A stretch of DNA of 42,335 nt, taken from positions 1 to 42,335 of the forward strand of contig NZ_JXJP01000032.1 of the NCBI RefSeq assembly GCF_000826645.1, written 5' to 3'. How positions within the stretch are numbered: the stretch's first letter is position 1; each line of letters opens with the position of its first letter. Below the pieces are notes generated by a model. That model saw nothing but the letters and a program-made list of their open reading frames with translations. It searched no databases and was not told where the DNA came from. The stretch is from Psychroserpens mesophilus. GTDB lineage: Bacteria > Bacteroidota > Bacteroidia > Flavobacteriales > Flavobacteriaceae. Position numbers and translations under genes: made by a program. Shown here piece by piece: positions 23,997 through 32,874 of this stretch.

Positions 23997-26450
23997 ATGG
24001 CGAAGTCTAATTTCTTAAAGCTTGACAGTTTGTCATTTCAGGATTTTGATGAAAATTCAGAATTAATTCCTTTAATGACTCCCGAAGATGAAGCAGAAAT
24101 AAATAATGAAATCCTACCAGAATCGTTACCAATATTACCATTGCGTAATACGGTTTTGTTTCCTGGAGTGGTTATTCCTATTACAGCAGGTAGAGATAAA
24201 TCTATTAAACTTATTAATGATGCTAATAAAGGAAGTAAAGTTATAGGTGTAGTTTCTCAAAAAGATGAAACTATTGAAGATCCATCAGGTAAAGATGTGT
24301 TCAAAAAAGGAACTGTTGCACGTATTTTAAAGGTGCTTAAAATGCCTGATGGTAACACGACCATTATCATTCAGGGAAAGAAACGTTTTGAAATTCAGGA
24401 AATCACTTCTGAAGAACCTTATTTAACGGCTAGAGTAAAGGACGTTCCAGAAGCAAAACCTGCCGTTGATAATCAAGAGTTTTCTGCAATTATAGAGTCA
24501 ATTAAAGATTTGTCGCTTCAAATCATTAAGGACAGTCCAAACATTCCGACAGAAGCTTCTTTTGCGATTAAGAATATTGAAAGCAATTCATTTTTAGTCA
24601 ACTTCGTGTCTTCTAATATGAATCTTTCTGTAAAAGAAAAGCAAGAACTGTTAGAGATAAACGATCTTAAAGAACGTGCTTTAGCGACTTTAAAATTCAT
24701 GAATATTGAATTCCAGAAGCTGGAGCTTAAAAACGATATTCAGTCGAAGGTTCAAAGTGATATGAACCAGCAGCAACGTGAGTATTTCTTGCATCAGCAA
24801 ATGAAGACGATTCAGGAAGAACTTGGAGGAGGTGTGTCTTCTGGTGAAGAAATCGAAGACATGCGTCAACGCGCAAAATCTAAAAAGTGGAATGAAAAAG
24901 TTGCTGAACATTTTGATAAGGAATTGTCAAAAATGCAACGTATGAATCCGCAAGTGGCCGAATACTCTATTCAACGTAATTATCTGGACTTGTTTTTAGA
25001 TTTACCATGGAATGAGTTTAGCACAGATAAATTCGATTTAAAACGTGCCATGAAAATTCTTGATCGTGATCATTATGGTCTTGACGATGTTAAAAAGAGA
25101 ATTATTGAATATCTGGCCGTTTTAAAATTACGCAACGATATGAAATCGCCTATTCTTTGTTTGTATGGACCTCCAGGTGTTGGTAAAACCTCTCTTGGAA
25201 AGTCGATTGCTGAAGCTTTAGGTCGAGAATATGTGCGTATGTCACTAGGAGGCTTGCGTGATGAAGCCGAAATTAGAGGTCATCGTAAAACCTATATTGG
25301 TGCAATGCCAGGGCGAATTATTCAGAGTTTGAAAAAGGCTGGTACTTCAAATCCTGTTTTTGTACTGGATGAAATCGATAAATTGTCTAATTCGCATCAA
25401 GGAGATCCATCGTCTGCCCTGTTAGAAGTATTAGATCCTGAACAAAATAGCGAATTTCACGACAACTTCCTTGAAATGGGATTTGACTTATCTAAAGTAA
25501 TGTTTATTGCTACATCGAACAGTCTCAATACCATTCAGCCAGCATTACGAGATCGAATGGAGGTTATTAATGTAACTGGTTACACCATCGAAGAAAAAGT
25601 TGAAATTGGTAAACGTCATTTGCTTCCGAAGCAATTAAAAGAGCATGGATTAACCGACAAACATCTTAAAATTGCCAAGCCTCAATTGGAAAAAATTGTT
25701 GAAGGTTATACCAGAGAGTCAGGTGTTCGTGGATTAGAAAAGCAAATCGCAAAAATGGTACGTCATGCGGCCAAAAATATTGCGATGGAAGAAGATTATA
25801 ATTTAAAAGTGACTAATCAGGATATCATAGATGTGCTTGGATCACCTAGATTAGAACGTGACAAGTACGAAAATAATAACGTTGCAGGAGTAGTGACAGG
25901 TCTTGCATGGACAAGCGTTGGAGGTGATATATTATTTATTGAATCTATTCTATCTAAAGGTAAAGGAAATCTTACGATCACTGGTAACTTAGGAAAAGTT
26001 ATGAAAGAGTCTGCCACCATTGCGATGGAATATATTAAATCTAATGCAGATGAATTTGGTATCAATCCAGATGTTTTTGAGAAATATAATGTACACATAC
26101 ACGTCCCAGAAGGCGCAACTCCAAAAGATGGTCCGAGTGCAGGTGTAACCATGTTAACGTCCTTAGTGTCCTTATTTACACAGCGTAAGGTAAAAAATAG
26201 TTTGGCCATGACAGGTGAGATTACTTTAAGAGGAAAAGTGTTGCCAGTAGGAGGTATTAAAGAGAAAATTTTAGCAGCGAAACGAGCTAGAATTAAAGAG
26301 ATTTTACTTTGTGAAGATAATAAAAGAGATATAGAAGAAATAAATCCCTTATATTTGAAGGGGTTAAAATTTCATTATGTCAAAGATATGAGTGATGTTT
26401 TGAGATTGGCCTTAACCAATCAAAAAGTAAAGAATGCTAAAAAACTTTAG
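23997..26450 (+). CDS. lon: ATP-dependent protease Lon
   Basis: 817 residues, the usual length. It is the cytoplasmic AAA+ serine protease that degrades misfolded and short-lived proteins. An N-terminal LAN domain (about 40-250, [19 protein letters not shown]) and a coiled-coil linker ([20 protein letters not shown]) precede the AAA module: Walker [10 protein letters not shown] with K397, Walker [12 protein letters not shown], and the sensor MFIATSNSL. The C-terminal protease domain has the catalytic Ser714 in [10 protein letters not shown] and Lys755 in [13 protein letters not shown]. The N terminus has about 40 acidic, low-complexity residues before the domain. The stop overlaps the next gene by 17 bases. 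Confidence 0.97.
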   Translation: MAKSNFLKLDSLSFQDFDENSELIPLMTPEDEAEINNEILPESLPILPLRNTVLFPGVVIPITAGRDKSIKLINDANKGSKVIGVVSQKDETIEDPSGKDVFKKGTVARILKVLKMPDGNTTIIIQGKKRFEIQEITSEEPYLTARVKDVPEAKPAVDNQEFSAIIESIKDLSLQIIKDSPNIPTEASFAIKNIESNSFLVNFVSSNMNLSVKEKQELLEINDLKERALATLKFMNIEFQKLELKNDIQSKVQSDMNQQQREYFLHQQMKTIQEELGGGVSSGEEIEDMRQRAKSKKWNEKVAEHFDKELSKMQRMNPQVAEYSIQRNYLDLFLDLPWNEFSTDKFDLKRAMKILDRDHYGLDDVKKRIIEYLAVLKLRNDMKSPILCLYGPPGVGKTSLGKSIAEALGREYVRMSLGGLRDEAEIRGHRKTYIGAMPGRIIQSLKKAGTSNPVFVLDEIDKLSNSHQGDPSSALLEVLDPEQNSEFHDNFLEMGFDLSKVMFIATSNSLNTIQPALRDRMEVINVTGYTIEEKVEIGKRHLLPKQLKEHGLTDKHLKIAKPQLEKIVEGYTRESGVRGLEKQIAKMVRHAAKNIAMEEDYNLKVTNQDIIDVLGSPRLERDKYENNNVAGVVTGLAWTSVGGDILFIESILSKGKGNLTITGNLGKVMKESATIAMEYIKSNADEFGINPDVFEKYNVHIHVPEGATPKDGPSAGVTMLTSLVSLFTQRKVKNSLAMTGEITLRGKVLPVGGIKEKILAAKRARIKEILLCEDNKRDIEEINPLYLKGLKFHYVKDMSDVLRLALTNQKVKNAKKL

Positions 26451-27210
26451 ATTAATAGCTACGGTTTTTGTTTTTGCAGCTTCTGGTTTTGGAGCTTTTG
26501 CGCAGACTAACGAAACCGAGAATTACAAAGAGGTCCTTTTAAACGGAAAACCAGCTCAACTCAATTTGGTTACTGGAGAAATTACGTATATAAATGGCGA
26601 AGTAGCTAAAAATAGAGCTGCCAAAAAAATCAAAGATTCATTATTGGCAACTCGCACAGAAATAAAGACCAACCTTATTAAAGATATGGTTTATAATTCT
26701 GAATCAACTCAAGATTCTGTAATTCAGGATCCAGAGGTGGCTAATTCTGAAGCGAAAAAGGAAATAGTAGTGATATCTGAAACCGATAGTCTAACTACGA
26801 ATTCTGATGTCGTTACTGAAACGTCTTTAGTTTCTCATTCAGATTCTGAAAAGGTAGTAGATTCAGCAGAAGCTAATACTTCAGATTTTCATATGGTAAA
26901 AGAAGGGGAGACCTTGTATGCATTAACGAAGCGATACAATACAAGTTTAGGGCAGCTAATGGCTGCCAATGATTTGGAAACTACGCTTATTAAGGAAGGA
27001 GAAACGTTGAGAGTTAGAAATTTTGAGTCTTCTGAAACGGTTTCGGAAACCGTATGGATTGTTTCAAAAGGCGATACCTTATACAATATTGCAAAACGAA
27101 ATAACACAACTGTTGAAGACTTAAAAGATCTCAATGAGCTATCTGATAATCTAATTATAGTCGGACAAAAACTACAGGTAAATCAGAATTCAACGCTTTC
27201 AAAAAAATAA
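26434..27210 (+). CDS. Secreted protein with two LysM domains
   Basis: 258 residues. A signal peptide of about 24 residues ends FGAFAQ. An acidic, Ser/Thr-rich spacer covers about 75-145. Then come two LysM domains, about 150-190 ([28 protein letters not shown]) and about 206-250 ([28 protein letters not shown]). LysM modules bind peptidoglycan N-acetylglucosamine chains, so the protein is probably periplasmic and wall-bound; no catalytic domain is present. Its start lies inside the last codons of lon in another frame (17-base overlap), so translation may be coupled. Confidence 0.85.
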   Translation: MLKNFRLIATVFVFAASGFGAFAQTNETENYKEVLLNGKPAQLNLVTGEITYINGEVAKNRAAKKIKDSLLATRTEIKTNLIKDMVYNSESTQDSVIQDPEVANSEAKKEIVVISETDSLTTNSDVVTETSLVSHSDSEKVVDSAEANTSDFHMVKEGETLYALTKRYNTSLGQLMAANDLETTLIKEGETLRVRNFESSETVSETVWIVSKGDTLYNIAKRNNTTVEDLKDLNELSDNLIIVGQKLQVNQNSTLSKK

Positions 27211-27243
27211 AATAGACATATACTCGTTTTAAGATAGATTTAT

Positions 27244-27251
27244 TTACTTTG
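27244..27251 (+). promoter_or_regulatory. Possible -7 element for porQ
   Basis: TTACTTTG matches seven of eight positions of TAnnTTTG and ends nine bases before the ATG at 27261. If it is used, porQ mRNA has almost no leader. Confidence 0.4.
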
Positions 27252-27260
27252 CAAACTTAT

Positions 27261-28280
27261 ATGCTAAAGAAAATTACCACACTTATTTGTCTTTTAACGA
27301 CCTCTGTATTTTATGCACAAGTAGGTGGTGAATCTACATTTCAATTTTTAAATTTAGTAGCATCTCCTCGACAAGCCGCTTTGGGAGGTAAAGTAATTAC
27401 CAATTATGACTATGATGTTACCAGTGGATTGTTTAATCCTGCTAGTATCAATGCAGAAATGGATAATCAATTGGCTGTCAATTACTCCAGTTATTTAGGT
27501 GGAATTGGTTATGGAACAGCAGCTTATGCTTATACTTGGGACAGACACGTACAAACCTTGCATGTAGGAATGACCTACATCAACTATGGAGAATTTGATG
27601 GTTATGATCAAAATGGTATTTCTACTGGTACATTTACTGGTAATGAAGCAGCATTATCTGCTGGATATGCGTATCAAATTCCATTTAGTGATTTTTATAT
27701 AGGTGCAAATTTTAAAATCATTACGTCTAAATTAGAGCAATATAATTCGATAGGTGTTGCTGCCGATTTTGGTGCGATGTATATTAATGAGAGATTAGAT
27801 TTTAGAGCAGCCCTTAGTATTAGAAATTTTGGAACTCAAATCGTAACTTATGCTGGACTTAACGAAAAATTACCTTTAGATATTTCTCTAGGTTTATCTC
27901 AAACACTGGAGAACATGCCTTTACGATGGCATCTGACTTTTGAAAATCTTCAAAGATGGCCTTTGGCGTTTTCTAATCCAGCCAGAGCAACTACCGATTT
28001 AGATGGAAACCAAACTCAGGAACAAGTAGGATTTTTAAATGAAGTCTTACGTCATACAGTTATTGGAGCAGAATTGTTTCCAGAACGTGGATTTAACATC
28101 AGAATGGGATATAATTTTAGAAGAGCTGAAGAATTACGTATTGAAGATCAACGTAATTTTTCAGGATTATCATTCGGTATCGGAATTAAATTAAATAAAA
28201 TGCGATTTAGTTATACGCATGCCAGATATACAAGTGCCTCAAATACAAGTTTCTTTGGATTACAAATCGATTTAAGATAA
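27261..28280 (+). CDS. porQ: Type IX secretion system protein PorQ
   Basis: 339 residues from the ATG at 27261. An in-frame TTG at 27249 would add QTY before the signal peptide and overlaps a likely -7 element, so it is rejected. The signal peptide ends SVFYAQ. The mature start VGGESTFQFLNLVASPRQAALGG and the barrel strands GGIGYGTAAYAYTW, GEFDGYDQNGISTGTFTG and LSFGIGIKLNKMRFSYTHAR are those of PorQ, an outer-membrane barrel of the attachment complex that couples type IX secretion to surface anchoring of cargo. It directly precedes cmk (stop and start share the A of TAATG), a frequent order in this family. The distant adhesin at 40846 is a candidate type IX substrate. Confidence 0.92.
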   Translation: MLKKITTLICLLTTSVFYAQVGGESTFQFLNLVASPRQAALGGKVITNYDYDVTSGLFNPASINAEMDNQLAVNYSSYLGGIGYGTAAYAYTWDRHVQTLHVGMTYINYGEFDGYDQNGISTGTFTGNEAALSAGYAYQIPFSDFYIGANFKIITSKLEQYNSIGVAADFGAMYINERLDFRAALSIRNFGTQIVTYAGLNEKLPLDISLGLSQTLENMPLRWHLTFENLQRWPLAFSNPARATTDLDGNQTQEQVGFLNEVLRHTVIGAELFPERGFNIRMGYNFRRAEELRIEDQRNFSGLSFGIGIKLNKMRFSYTHARYTSASNTSFFGLQIDLR

Positions 28281-28975
28281 TGCATAAGATTACAATAGCC
28301 ATCGACGGATTCTCTTCCACAGGAAAAAGCACAGTTGCAAAGCGCCTTGCAACAGCCTTAGGCTATGTGTATGTTGATTCTGGCGCCATGTATCGTGCTG
28401 TGACATTCTACGCTATGAAAAATGGATTTATTGCTGAGAACCATTTTAATAAGCAGCAACTTATAAATCATCTGGATGATATTAACATTGATTTTAAATT
28501 TAATGAATCATTAGGTTTCGCTGAAGTATATCTCAATGGTCAAAATATTGAAAAGGATATCAGAACCTTAGATGTTTCTCAGTTTGTAAGTCAGGTCGCC
28601 ACGGTTTCAGAAGTAAGAGAACAGCTAGTTTTACAGCAACAGAACTTCGGAAAAAATAAGGGTGTAGTTATGGATGGTCGTGATATTGGAACCGTAGTTT
28701 TTCCTGAAGCCGAATTAAAATTATTTATGACAGCTTCAGCAGAAAAAAGAGCACAACGACGTTATGATGAGCTTATTGAAAGAGGCGATGAGGTGAGTTT
28801 TGAAGCTGTTTTAAAAAATGTGCAATCCAGAGATCATATTGATTCTACACGAGAAGACTCACCTTTAACAATGGCAGATGACGCCATAAAAGTTGATAAT
28901 TCTAACTTAAATTTAGATGAGCAATTTGAATTCATATATAATTTAGCAATAGATAAAATTGCGGAATGTAATTAG
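28280..28975 (+). CDS. cmk: Cytidylate kinase
   Basis: 231 residues. It phosphorylates CMP and dCMP with ATP for nucleic acid precursor synthesis. Visible are the P-loop DGFSSTGKSTVAKRLA (9-24), YVDSGAMYRAVT (31-42) for base binding, the MDGRDIGTVVFPEAELKLF segment and the lid SAEKRAQRRYDEL, and SRDHIDSTREDSPLTMADDA near the C terminus. The length is normal. It overlaps the porQ stop by one base, so they are co-transcribed. It is followed by a 38-bp perfect palindrome that ends transcription. Confidence 0.96.
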   Translation: MHKITIAIDGFSSTGKSTVAKRLATALGYVYVDSGAMYRAVTFYAMKNGFIAENHFNKQQLINHLDDINIDFKFNESLGFAEVYLNGQNIEKDIRTLDVSQFVSQVATVSEVREQLVLQQQNFGKNKGVVMDGRDIGTVVFPEAELKLFMTASAEKRAQRRYDELIERGDEVSFEAVLKNVQSRDHIDSTREDSPLTMADDAIKVDNSNLNLDEQFEFIYNLAIDKIAECN

Positions 28976-28984
28976 TGATTAAAA

Positions 28985-29022
28985 TAAGTCACAAAAAAAA
29001 GCATGCTTTTTTTTGTGACTTA
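28985..29022. terminator. Perfect 38-bp palindromic bidirectional terminator
   Basis: Both arms are T-AAGTCAC, eight A, GCA and their exact complement, centred between 29003 and 29004. Each strand reads a stem ending in an eight-T run. It separates convergent cmk (+) and the BON-LysM gene (-). Confidence 0.9.
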
Positions 29023-29030
29023 AATTGTGC

Positions 29031-29411
29031 TTACGATAAATTAGGAATAATTAATTCCTGATCTGGATGAATCAAATCCGGATTTTTAAGAATATCTGAA
29101 TTTGCTTGAAAAATGGCCTGATACTTTGCAGGATTACCATAGTATTGCTTTGCAATTTTTCCTAGAGTTTCTCCACTTTTAACGGTATGTCTTGTATAAA
29201 CAGATGTGTCAGCTACTTTAATATCTGCCATAATATCTGAAGGGCTATCACCACCAATAGCTTTAATAGCGTCCCAAAGTAAATCTTTTTCGTATTGTGT
29301 TTTGGCTGTTCCCCAGATTTTTAATTTGCCATCTTCAACCTTAACATCGCCATCTTGGATGTTTAAAGTTTCGCCTAAGTCTAGGACGTCTTGGTATTTT
29401 GCTTTTACCAT
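29031..29411 (-). CDS. BON-LysM protein (Kbp/YgaU-like)
   Basis: 126 residues with no signal peptide. The N-terminal half (LNIQDGDVKVEDGKLKIWGT, then YEKDLLWDAIKAIGG) is a BON-like fold, and the C-terminal half is one LysM domain (RHTVKSGETLGKIAKQYYGN, ending PDQELIIP). This order and small size match the Escherichia coli potassium-binding protein Kbp (YgaU, 149 residues), though here it is shorter at the N terminus. Potassium binding is not shown by sequence alone; a cytoplasmic location is suggested by the missing signal. It is transcribed alone, toward cmk. Confidence 0.85.
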   Translation of the reverse strand: MVKAKYQDVLDLGETLNIQDGDVKVEDGKLKIWGTAKTQYEKDLLWDAIKAIGGDSPSDIMADIKVADTSVYTRHTVKSGETLGKIAKQYYGNPAKYQAIFQANSDILKNPDLIHPDQELIIPNLS

Positions 29412-29446
29412 AATTATAGTTTTAATTTTAAGAGTTATACGTACTG

Positions 29447-29454
29447 TAAAGATA
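29447..29454 (-). promoter_or_regulatory. Possible -7 element for the BON-LysM gene
   Basis: The minus strand reads TATCTTTA, seven of eight matches to TAnnTTTG, with a TTG about 21 bases upstream. The ATG follows 35 bases later. Confidence 0.4.
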
Positions 29455-29548
29455 TCAATTTATATGCCAAAATATCAATAAGTTAACCATCTTTTTTTAA
29501 CATTTGTAAGTAATCAATACTTATTCAAATGCTTAGTGTAAATTTTGC

Positions 29549-29579
29549 TTGTTTTATTAATAGAGAATATGTATTTTTG
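29549..29579 (+). promoter_or_regulatory. Strong Bacteroidota promoter of rpsA
   Basis: TTG at 29549-29551, 20 bases, then TATTTTTG at 29572-29579, an exact TAnnTTTG match. The spacing is the same as in the pyrR promoter at 32204. It is followed by a 120-base leader. Confidence 0.7.
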
Positions 29580-29699
29580 CACTCCTTTTAGCGAAACCTA
29601 AGAAAGACGAAAGGATAAACTATAACAAATAATAACACTTCTGTGTGTGATTCGCTTTAATCTTTCTAAACGTACAGAATACAAATTAATATTCAGCAC
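29580..29699 (+). ncRNA. Long rpsA 5' leader with possible pseudoknot
   Basis: AGCGAA (29590-29595) can pair with TTCGCT (29651-29656), and AGAAAGA (29601-29607) with TCTTTCT (29661-29667). The two helices cross, the order required for an H-type pseudoknot, and ACAC/GTGT (29635-29646) forms a small hairpin between them. Such a leader may serve autoregulation by S1; no named leader family was recognised. Confidence 0.4.
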
Positions 29700-31559
29700 A
29701 TGTCTGAAAAAGAAACAAAAAACGCTGAGGTAGAAACTACTGAAGCAGCAACTGTTGAAACAACAGAAACACAAACAGTTGAAACTCCAAAAGTATCCGA
29801 GTCACAAGCTAACCCTGAAAAATTCTTAAAAGATTTTAACTGGCACAATTACGAAGAAGGTATTGATCCAGTTGATGACAAACAATTAGAAGAATTTGAA
29901 AAGTTAGTCGCTGAAAACTTCGTTGATACACTTAATGACGAAGTTGTAGAAGGTGAAGTGATTCATATTTCTGATAGAGATGCTATCATCGATATCAATG
30001 CAAAATCTGAAGGTGTAATTTCTCTTAATGAGTTTCGTTACAATCCAGATTTAAAAGTTGGTGACAAAGTAGAAGTATTAATTGATGTTCGTGAAGATGC
30101 AACAGGACAATTAGTATTGTCTCACAGAAAAGCAAGAGTAATCAAAGCTTGGGATCGTGTCAATAATGCTCACGATACAGGTGAAATCGTTAATGGTTTT
30201 GTAAAATGCAGAACTAAAGGTGGTATGATCGTTGACGTATTTGGTATTGAAGCATTCTTACCAGGTTCTCAAATTGATGTGAAACCTATTAGAGATTACG
30301 ATCAATATGTAAACAAAACTATGGAATTTAAAGTTGTGAAAATCAACCACGAATTCAAAAACATAGTAGTATCTCATAAAGCTTTAATTGAAGCTGATAT
30401 TGAAGAACAGAAAAAAGAAATCATTGGTCAATTAGAAAAAGGTCAGGTATTAGAAGGTACTGTTAAGAATATTACGTCTTACGGTGTGTTTATCGATCTA
30501 GGTGGCGTTGACGGATTAATTCATATTACTGATTTATCTTGGTCAAGAATTAATCATCCAAATGAAATCGTAGAATTAGACCAGAAACTTAATGTGGTAA
30601 TCTTAGACTTTGATGAAGATAAGTCTAGAATCCAGTTAGGTCTTAAACAATTAAGCAAGCATCCTTGGGAAGCTTTAGGCGACACTGTAAAAGTTGGCGA
30701 CAAAGTTAAAGGTAAGGTTGTTGTTATTGCTGATTATGGTGCATTTGTTGAAGTAGAAGAAGGTGTAGAAGGATTGGTTCACGTAAGTGAAATGTCTTGG
30801 TCAACACATTTGCGTTCTGCTCAAGATTTCGTATCTGTTGGTGATGAAATCGAAGCTGAAATCTTAACTCTTGATAGAGAAGATCGTAAAATGTCACTTG
30901 GTATTAAGCAATTAACACCAGATCCATGGACAGATATTACAAGCAAATATCCTGTAGGTTCTAAACACACAGGTATTGTACGTAACTTTACAAACTTTGG
31001 TGTATTTGTTGAATTAGAAGAAGGTATCGACGGATTGATTTATATCTCTGATTTATCTTGGACTAAGAAAATCAAGCATCCAAGTGAATTCTGTAACGTA
31101 GGTGATAACCTAGAAGTGGTTGTATTAGAATTAGATGTTGAAGGACGTAAATTATCTTTAGGTCACAAACAAACAACTGACAACCCTTGGGATAAATACG
31201 AAACTGAATTTGCTCTAGGTACTGTACATACTGCTGAAATTTCTGAGATTGTTGACAAAGGTGCAACTATTGAGTTTAACGAAGATATCGTTGCTTTTGT
31301 TCCTACGCGTCACTTAGAAAAAGAAGATGGTAAAAAAGTAGGTAAAGGAGAAACGGCTGAGTTTAAAATTATTGAATTCAATAAAGAATTTAAACGTGTA
31401 GTTGCTTCTCATACTGCAATCTTTAAAGAAGAAGAAATTGCTAATGTAAAAGCAGCTGCTAAAAAAGCAGAAGCTCAAGCAGCAGAATCAAAACCGACTT
31501 TAGGTGATGCTAATGATGCTTTACAAGCTCTTAAAGATAAAATGGACGGAAAAAAATAA
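29700..31559 (+). CDS. rpsA: 30S ribosomal protein S1
   Basis: 619 residues. S1 binds mRNA on the small subunit and matters most for messages without strong Shine-Dalgarno sites, as in this phylum. After a low-complexity acidic Thr/Glu tail (about 1-40) come repeated S1 RNA-binding domains, marked by GVIS, FLPGSQIDV, GVFIDLGGVDGLIHITDLSW, GAFVEVEEGVEGLVHVSEMS, GVFVELEEGIDGLIYISDLS and a weaker last copy (GATIEFNEDIVAFVPTRHLE). The C terminus is Lys/Ala-rich. The domain pattern is that of a full S1, not a single-domain RNA-binding protein. It has its own strong promoter and long leader and ends in a terminator. Confidence 0.96.
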   Translation: MSEKETKNAEVETTEAATVETTETQTVETPKVSESQANPEKFLKDFNWHNYEEGIDPVDDKQLEEFEKLVAENFVDTLNDEVVEGEVIHISDRDAIIDINAKSEGVISLNEFRYNPDLKVGDKVEVLIDVREDATGQLVLSHRKARVIKAWDRVNNAHDTGEIVNGFVKCRTKGGMIVDVFGIEAFLPGSQIDVKPIRDYDQYVNKTMEFKVVKINHEFKNIVVSHKALIEADIEEQKKEIIGQLEKGQVLEGTVKNITSYGVFIDLGGVDGLIHITDLSWSRINHPNEIVELDQKLNVVILDFDEDKSRIQLGLKQLSKHPWEALGDTVKVGDKVKGKVVVIADYGAFVEVEEGVEGLVHVSEMSWSTHLRSAQDFVSVGDEIEAEILTLDREDRKMSLGIKQLTPDPWTDITSKYPVGSKHTGIVRNFTNFGVFVELEEGIDGLIYISDLSWTKKIKHPSEFCNVGDNLEVVVLELDVEGRKLSLGHKQTTDNPWDKYETEFALGTVHTAEISEIVDKGATIEFNEDIVAFVPTRHLEKEDGKKVGKGETAEFKIIEFNKEFKRVVASHTAIFKEEEIANVKAAAKKAEAQAAESKPTLGDANDALQALKDKMDGKK

Positions 31560-31580
31560 TTCCTAAATTTTAAATATAGG

Positions 31581-31610
31581 AAAGCCTTTCAGAAATGGAA
31601 GGCTTTTTTT
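31581..31610 (+). terminator. Rho-independent terminator of rpsA
   Basis: AAAGCCTT pairs with AAGGCTTT around a short loop (with a C-G pair inside) and runs into seven or more T, 21 bases after the rpsA stop. Confidence 0.85.
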
Positions 31611-31628
31611 ATTTTTCAATAAAAAAAT

Positions 31629-32045
31629 ATGAAAGTAGTTAATAAATATTTTTTAATTAATTCAATAGATGCAATCTCTTTTTATGATTCTGAAGATTGC
31701 GAAGATGTATTTTCAGATTTAGACGTGAATAATGAATCTGAAGTAAAAAAAATTATTAAATATAGAATGCTTATTAACCATTTAATAAAGCCTGAAACGT
31801 TTAAGGAAATATTTAAGAATACGTTAAAATATTATTTAAATAAAGACAAAGTTGATTTTGAAAAAATTTATCAAGCTGGTTATCCGTCTTTTGGTTTGCC
31901 AAATGAACCTAAATTTTTTTTTATTTGGATTTGGGAAGAGTTTTATAAAGGTGAAAGTTACATTTTAGATGACTTATCAGATTATGAAGAGTATAATGAT
32001 CATAGTCAATTGTTAAGAATTATGCCTTACACCAGAAATATTTAG
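31629..32045 (+). CDS. Hypothetical protein, no family recognised
   Basis: 138 residues, acidic and rich in Tyr, Phe, Asp and Glu, with no signal peptide or membrane segment. Helical stretches (VKKIIKYRMLINHLI, FKEIFKNTLKYYLN) surround a Pro/Gly-rich centre (YPSFGLPNEPKFFFIWIWEEFY). The base composition is lower in GC than its neighbours, and it lies just after the rpsA terminator and before a repeat tract, which fits a recently gained or fast-evolving gene. It may be an immunity-type protein, since small acidic Trp/Tyr-rich proteins of this shape often are, but no toxin gene adjoins it and this is speculation. Confidence 0.55.
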   Translation: MKVVNKYFLINSIDAISFYDSEDCEDVFSDLDVNNESEVKKIIKYRMLINHLIKPETFKEIFKNTLKYYLNKDKVDFEKIYQAGYPSFGLPNEPKFFFIWIWEEFYKGESYILDDLSDYEEYNDHSQLLRIMPYTRNI

Positions 32046-32112
32046 ATGATTTATGATATGTAATCTACAAGTTTAGAATTCGTTTAATTTCAAATAAGTA
32101 AAAAATAGCATA

Positions 32113-32192
32113 TCACAACTATAAAACTATAAAACTATAAAACTATTAAACTATACAACTACACAACTGCACAACTGCACGACTGCACGACA
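32113..32192. repeat. Drifting 8-bp tandem repeat
   Basis: Ten consecutive 8-base units: TCACAACT, three ATAAAACT, ATTAAACT, ATACAACT, ACACAACT, GCACAACT, GCACGACT, GCACGACA. From the second unit on, each differs from its neighbour by none or one or two bases, a gradual shift along the array. It ends 12 bases before the pyrR -33 element. The rest of the gap 32046-32259 holds only the pyrR promoter. Confidence 0.85.
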
Positions 32193-32203
32193 AAAGAAAA
32201 CCA

Positions 32204-32234
32204 TTGCAAACCCTAAATTTTTAACTTAACTTTG
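32204..32234 (+). promoter_or_regulatory. Promoter of pyrR-pyrB
   Basis: TTG at 32204-32206, 20 bases, then TAACTTTG at 32227-32234, an exact TAnnTTTG match. The ATG of pyrR is 25 bases further, leaving no room for a PyrR-type attenuator before the first gene. Confidence 0.65.
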
Positions 32235-32259
32235 TCAACCAAATACGTTTGGAAACTAT

Positions 32260-32799
32260 ATGAGTCAAAAAGTGTTACTTAATGCTAAAGAGGTAAACAT
32301 CATTCTTCATCGACTGGCTTGTCAACTCATTGAAAATCACAACGACTTTACGAATACGGTTCTCATTGGACTTCAGCCAAGAGGAAAATATCTCGCAAAT
32401 CGACTCGCTGAGATGCTTAAAAACGATTACAAGATTAAAAATATTCAGTTAGGTCATCTAGATATCACGTTTTTTAGAGATGATTTCAGAAGAGGCGAAA
32501 AAATATTAGAAGCCAATACTACCGAAATTAATTTTTTAGTGGAAGGAAAGAATATTGTTTTCATAGATGATGTGTTATATACAGGACGAAGTATCAGAGC
32601 AGCACTCACAGCCATTCAGTCGTTTGGAAGACCAAATGAAATTGAATTACTAACATTGATTGACAGACGTTTCAGCAGACATTTACCTATCCAGCCAAAC
32701 TATAGAGGACGACAGGTAGATGCCATTAATGAAGAAAAAGTTAAAGTGAACTGGGAGGAAAATGAAGGCGAAGACGCAGTCTATTTGATAAGTAATTAG
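32260..32799 (+). CDS. pyrR: PyrR: pyr regulator / uracil phosphoribosyltransferase
   Basis: 179 residues, normal length. The PRPP-binding signature FIDDVLYTGRSIRAAL (101-116, D103, D104, TGRS at 108-111) and VLIGLQPRGKYLANRLA (34-50) identify the PyrR branch of type I phosphoribosyltransferases; LTLIDRRFSRHLPIQPNYRG is specific to PyrR. In Bacillus it both binds pyr mRNA and makes UMP from uracil and PRPP. Here the leader is too short for the classical first attenuator, so it may act mainly as an enzyme or on the pyrR-pyrB gap. It heads a run with pyrB. Confidence 0.95.
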   Translation: MSQKVLLNAKEVNIILHRLACQLIENHNDFTNTVLIGLQPRGKYLANRLAEMLKNDYKIKNIQLGHLDITFFRDDFRRGEKILEANTTEINFLVEGKNIVFIDDVLYTGRSIRAALTAIQSFGRPNEIELLTLIDRRFSRHLPIQPNYRGRQVDAINEEKVKVNWEENEGEDAVYLISN

Positions 32800-32820
32800 T
32801 TGTAAAATAATTATAAATAA

Positions 32821-32856
32821 ATGTCTGGTCGAGCGCAGTCGAGACCTTTTAGACAT
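32821..32856. repeat. REP-like hairpin between pyrR and pyrB
   Basis: ATGTCT and AGACAT enclose GGTC...GACC with a CGAGCGCAGTCGAG core. The core matches the TCGAGC-GTCGAG part of the element at 2295. No T run follows, so it is not a simple terminator. It does not show the PyrR-binding loop consensus known from Bacillus. Confidence 0.6.
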
Positions 32857-32874
32857 TAAAACTAGAACACAAAA

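Noticed and set aside
27249-27260. TTG start upstream of porQ
   Set aside because: It overlaps a likely -7 element and only adds QTY before a normal signal peptide; ATG at 27261 is better.
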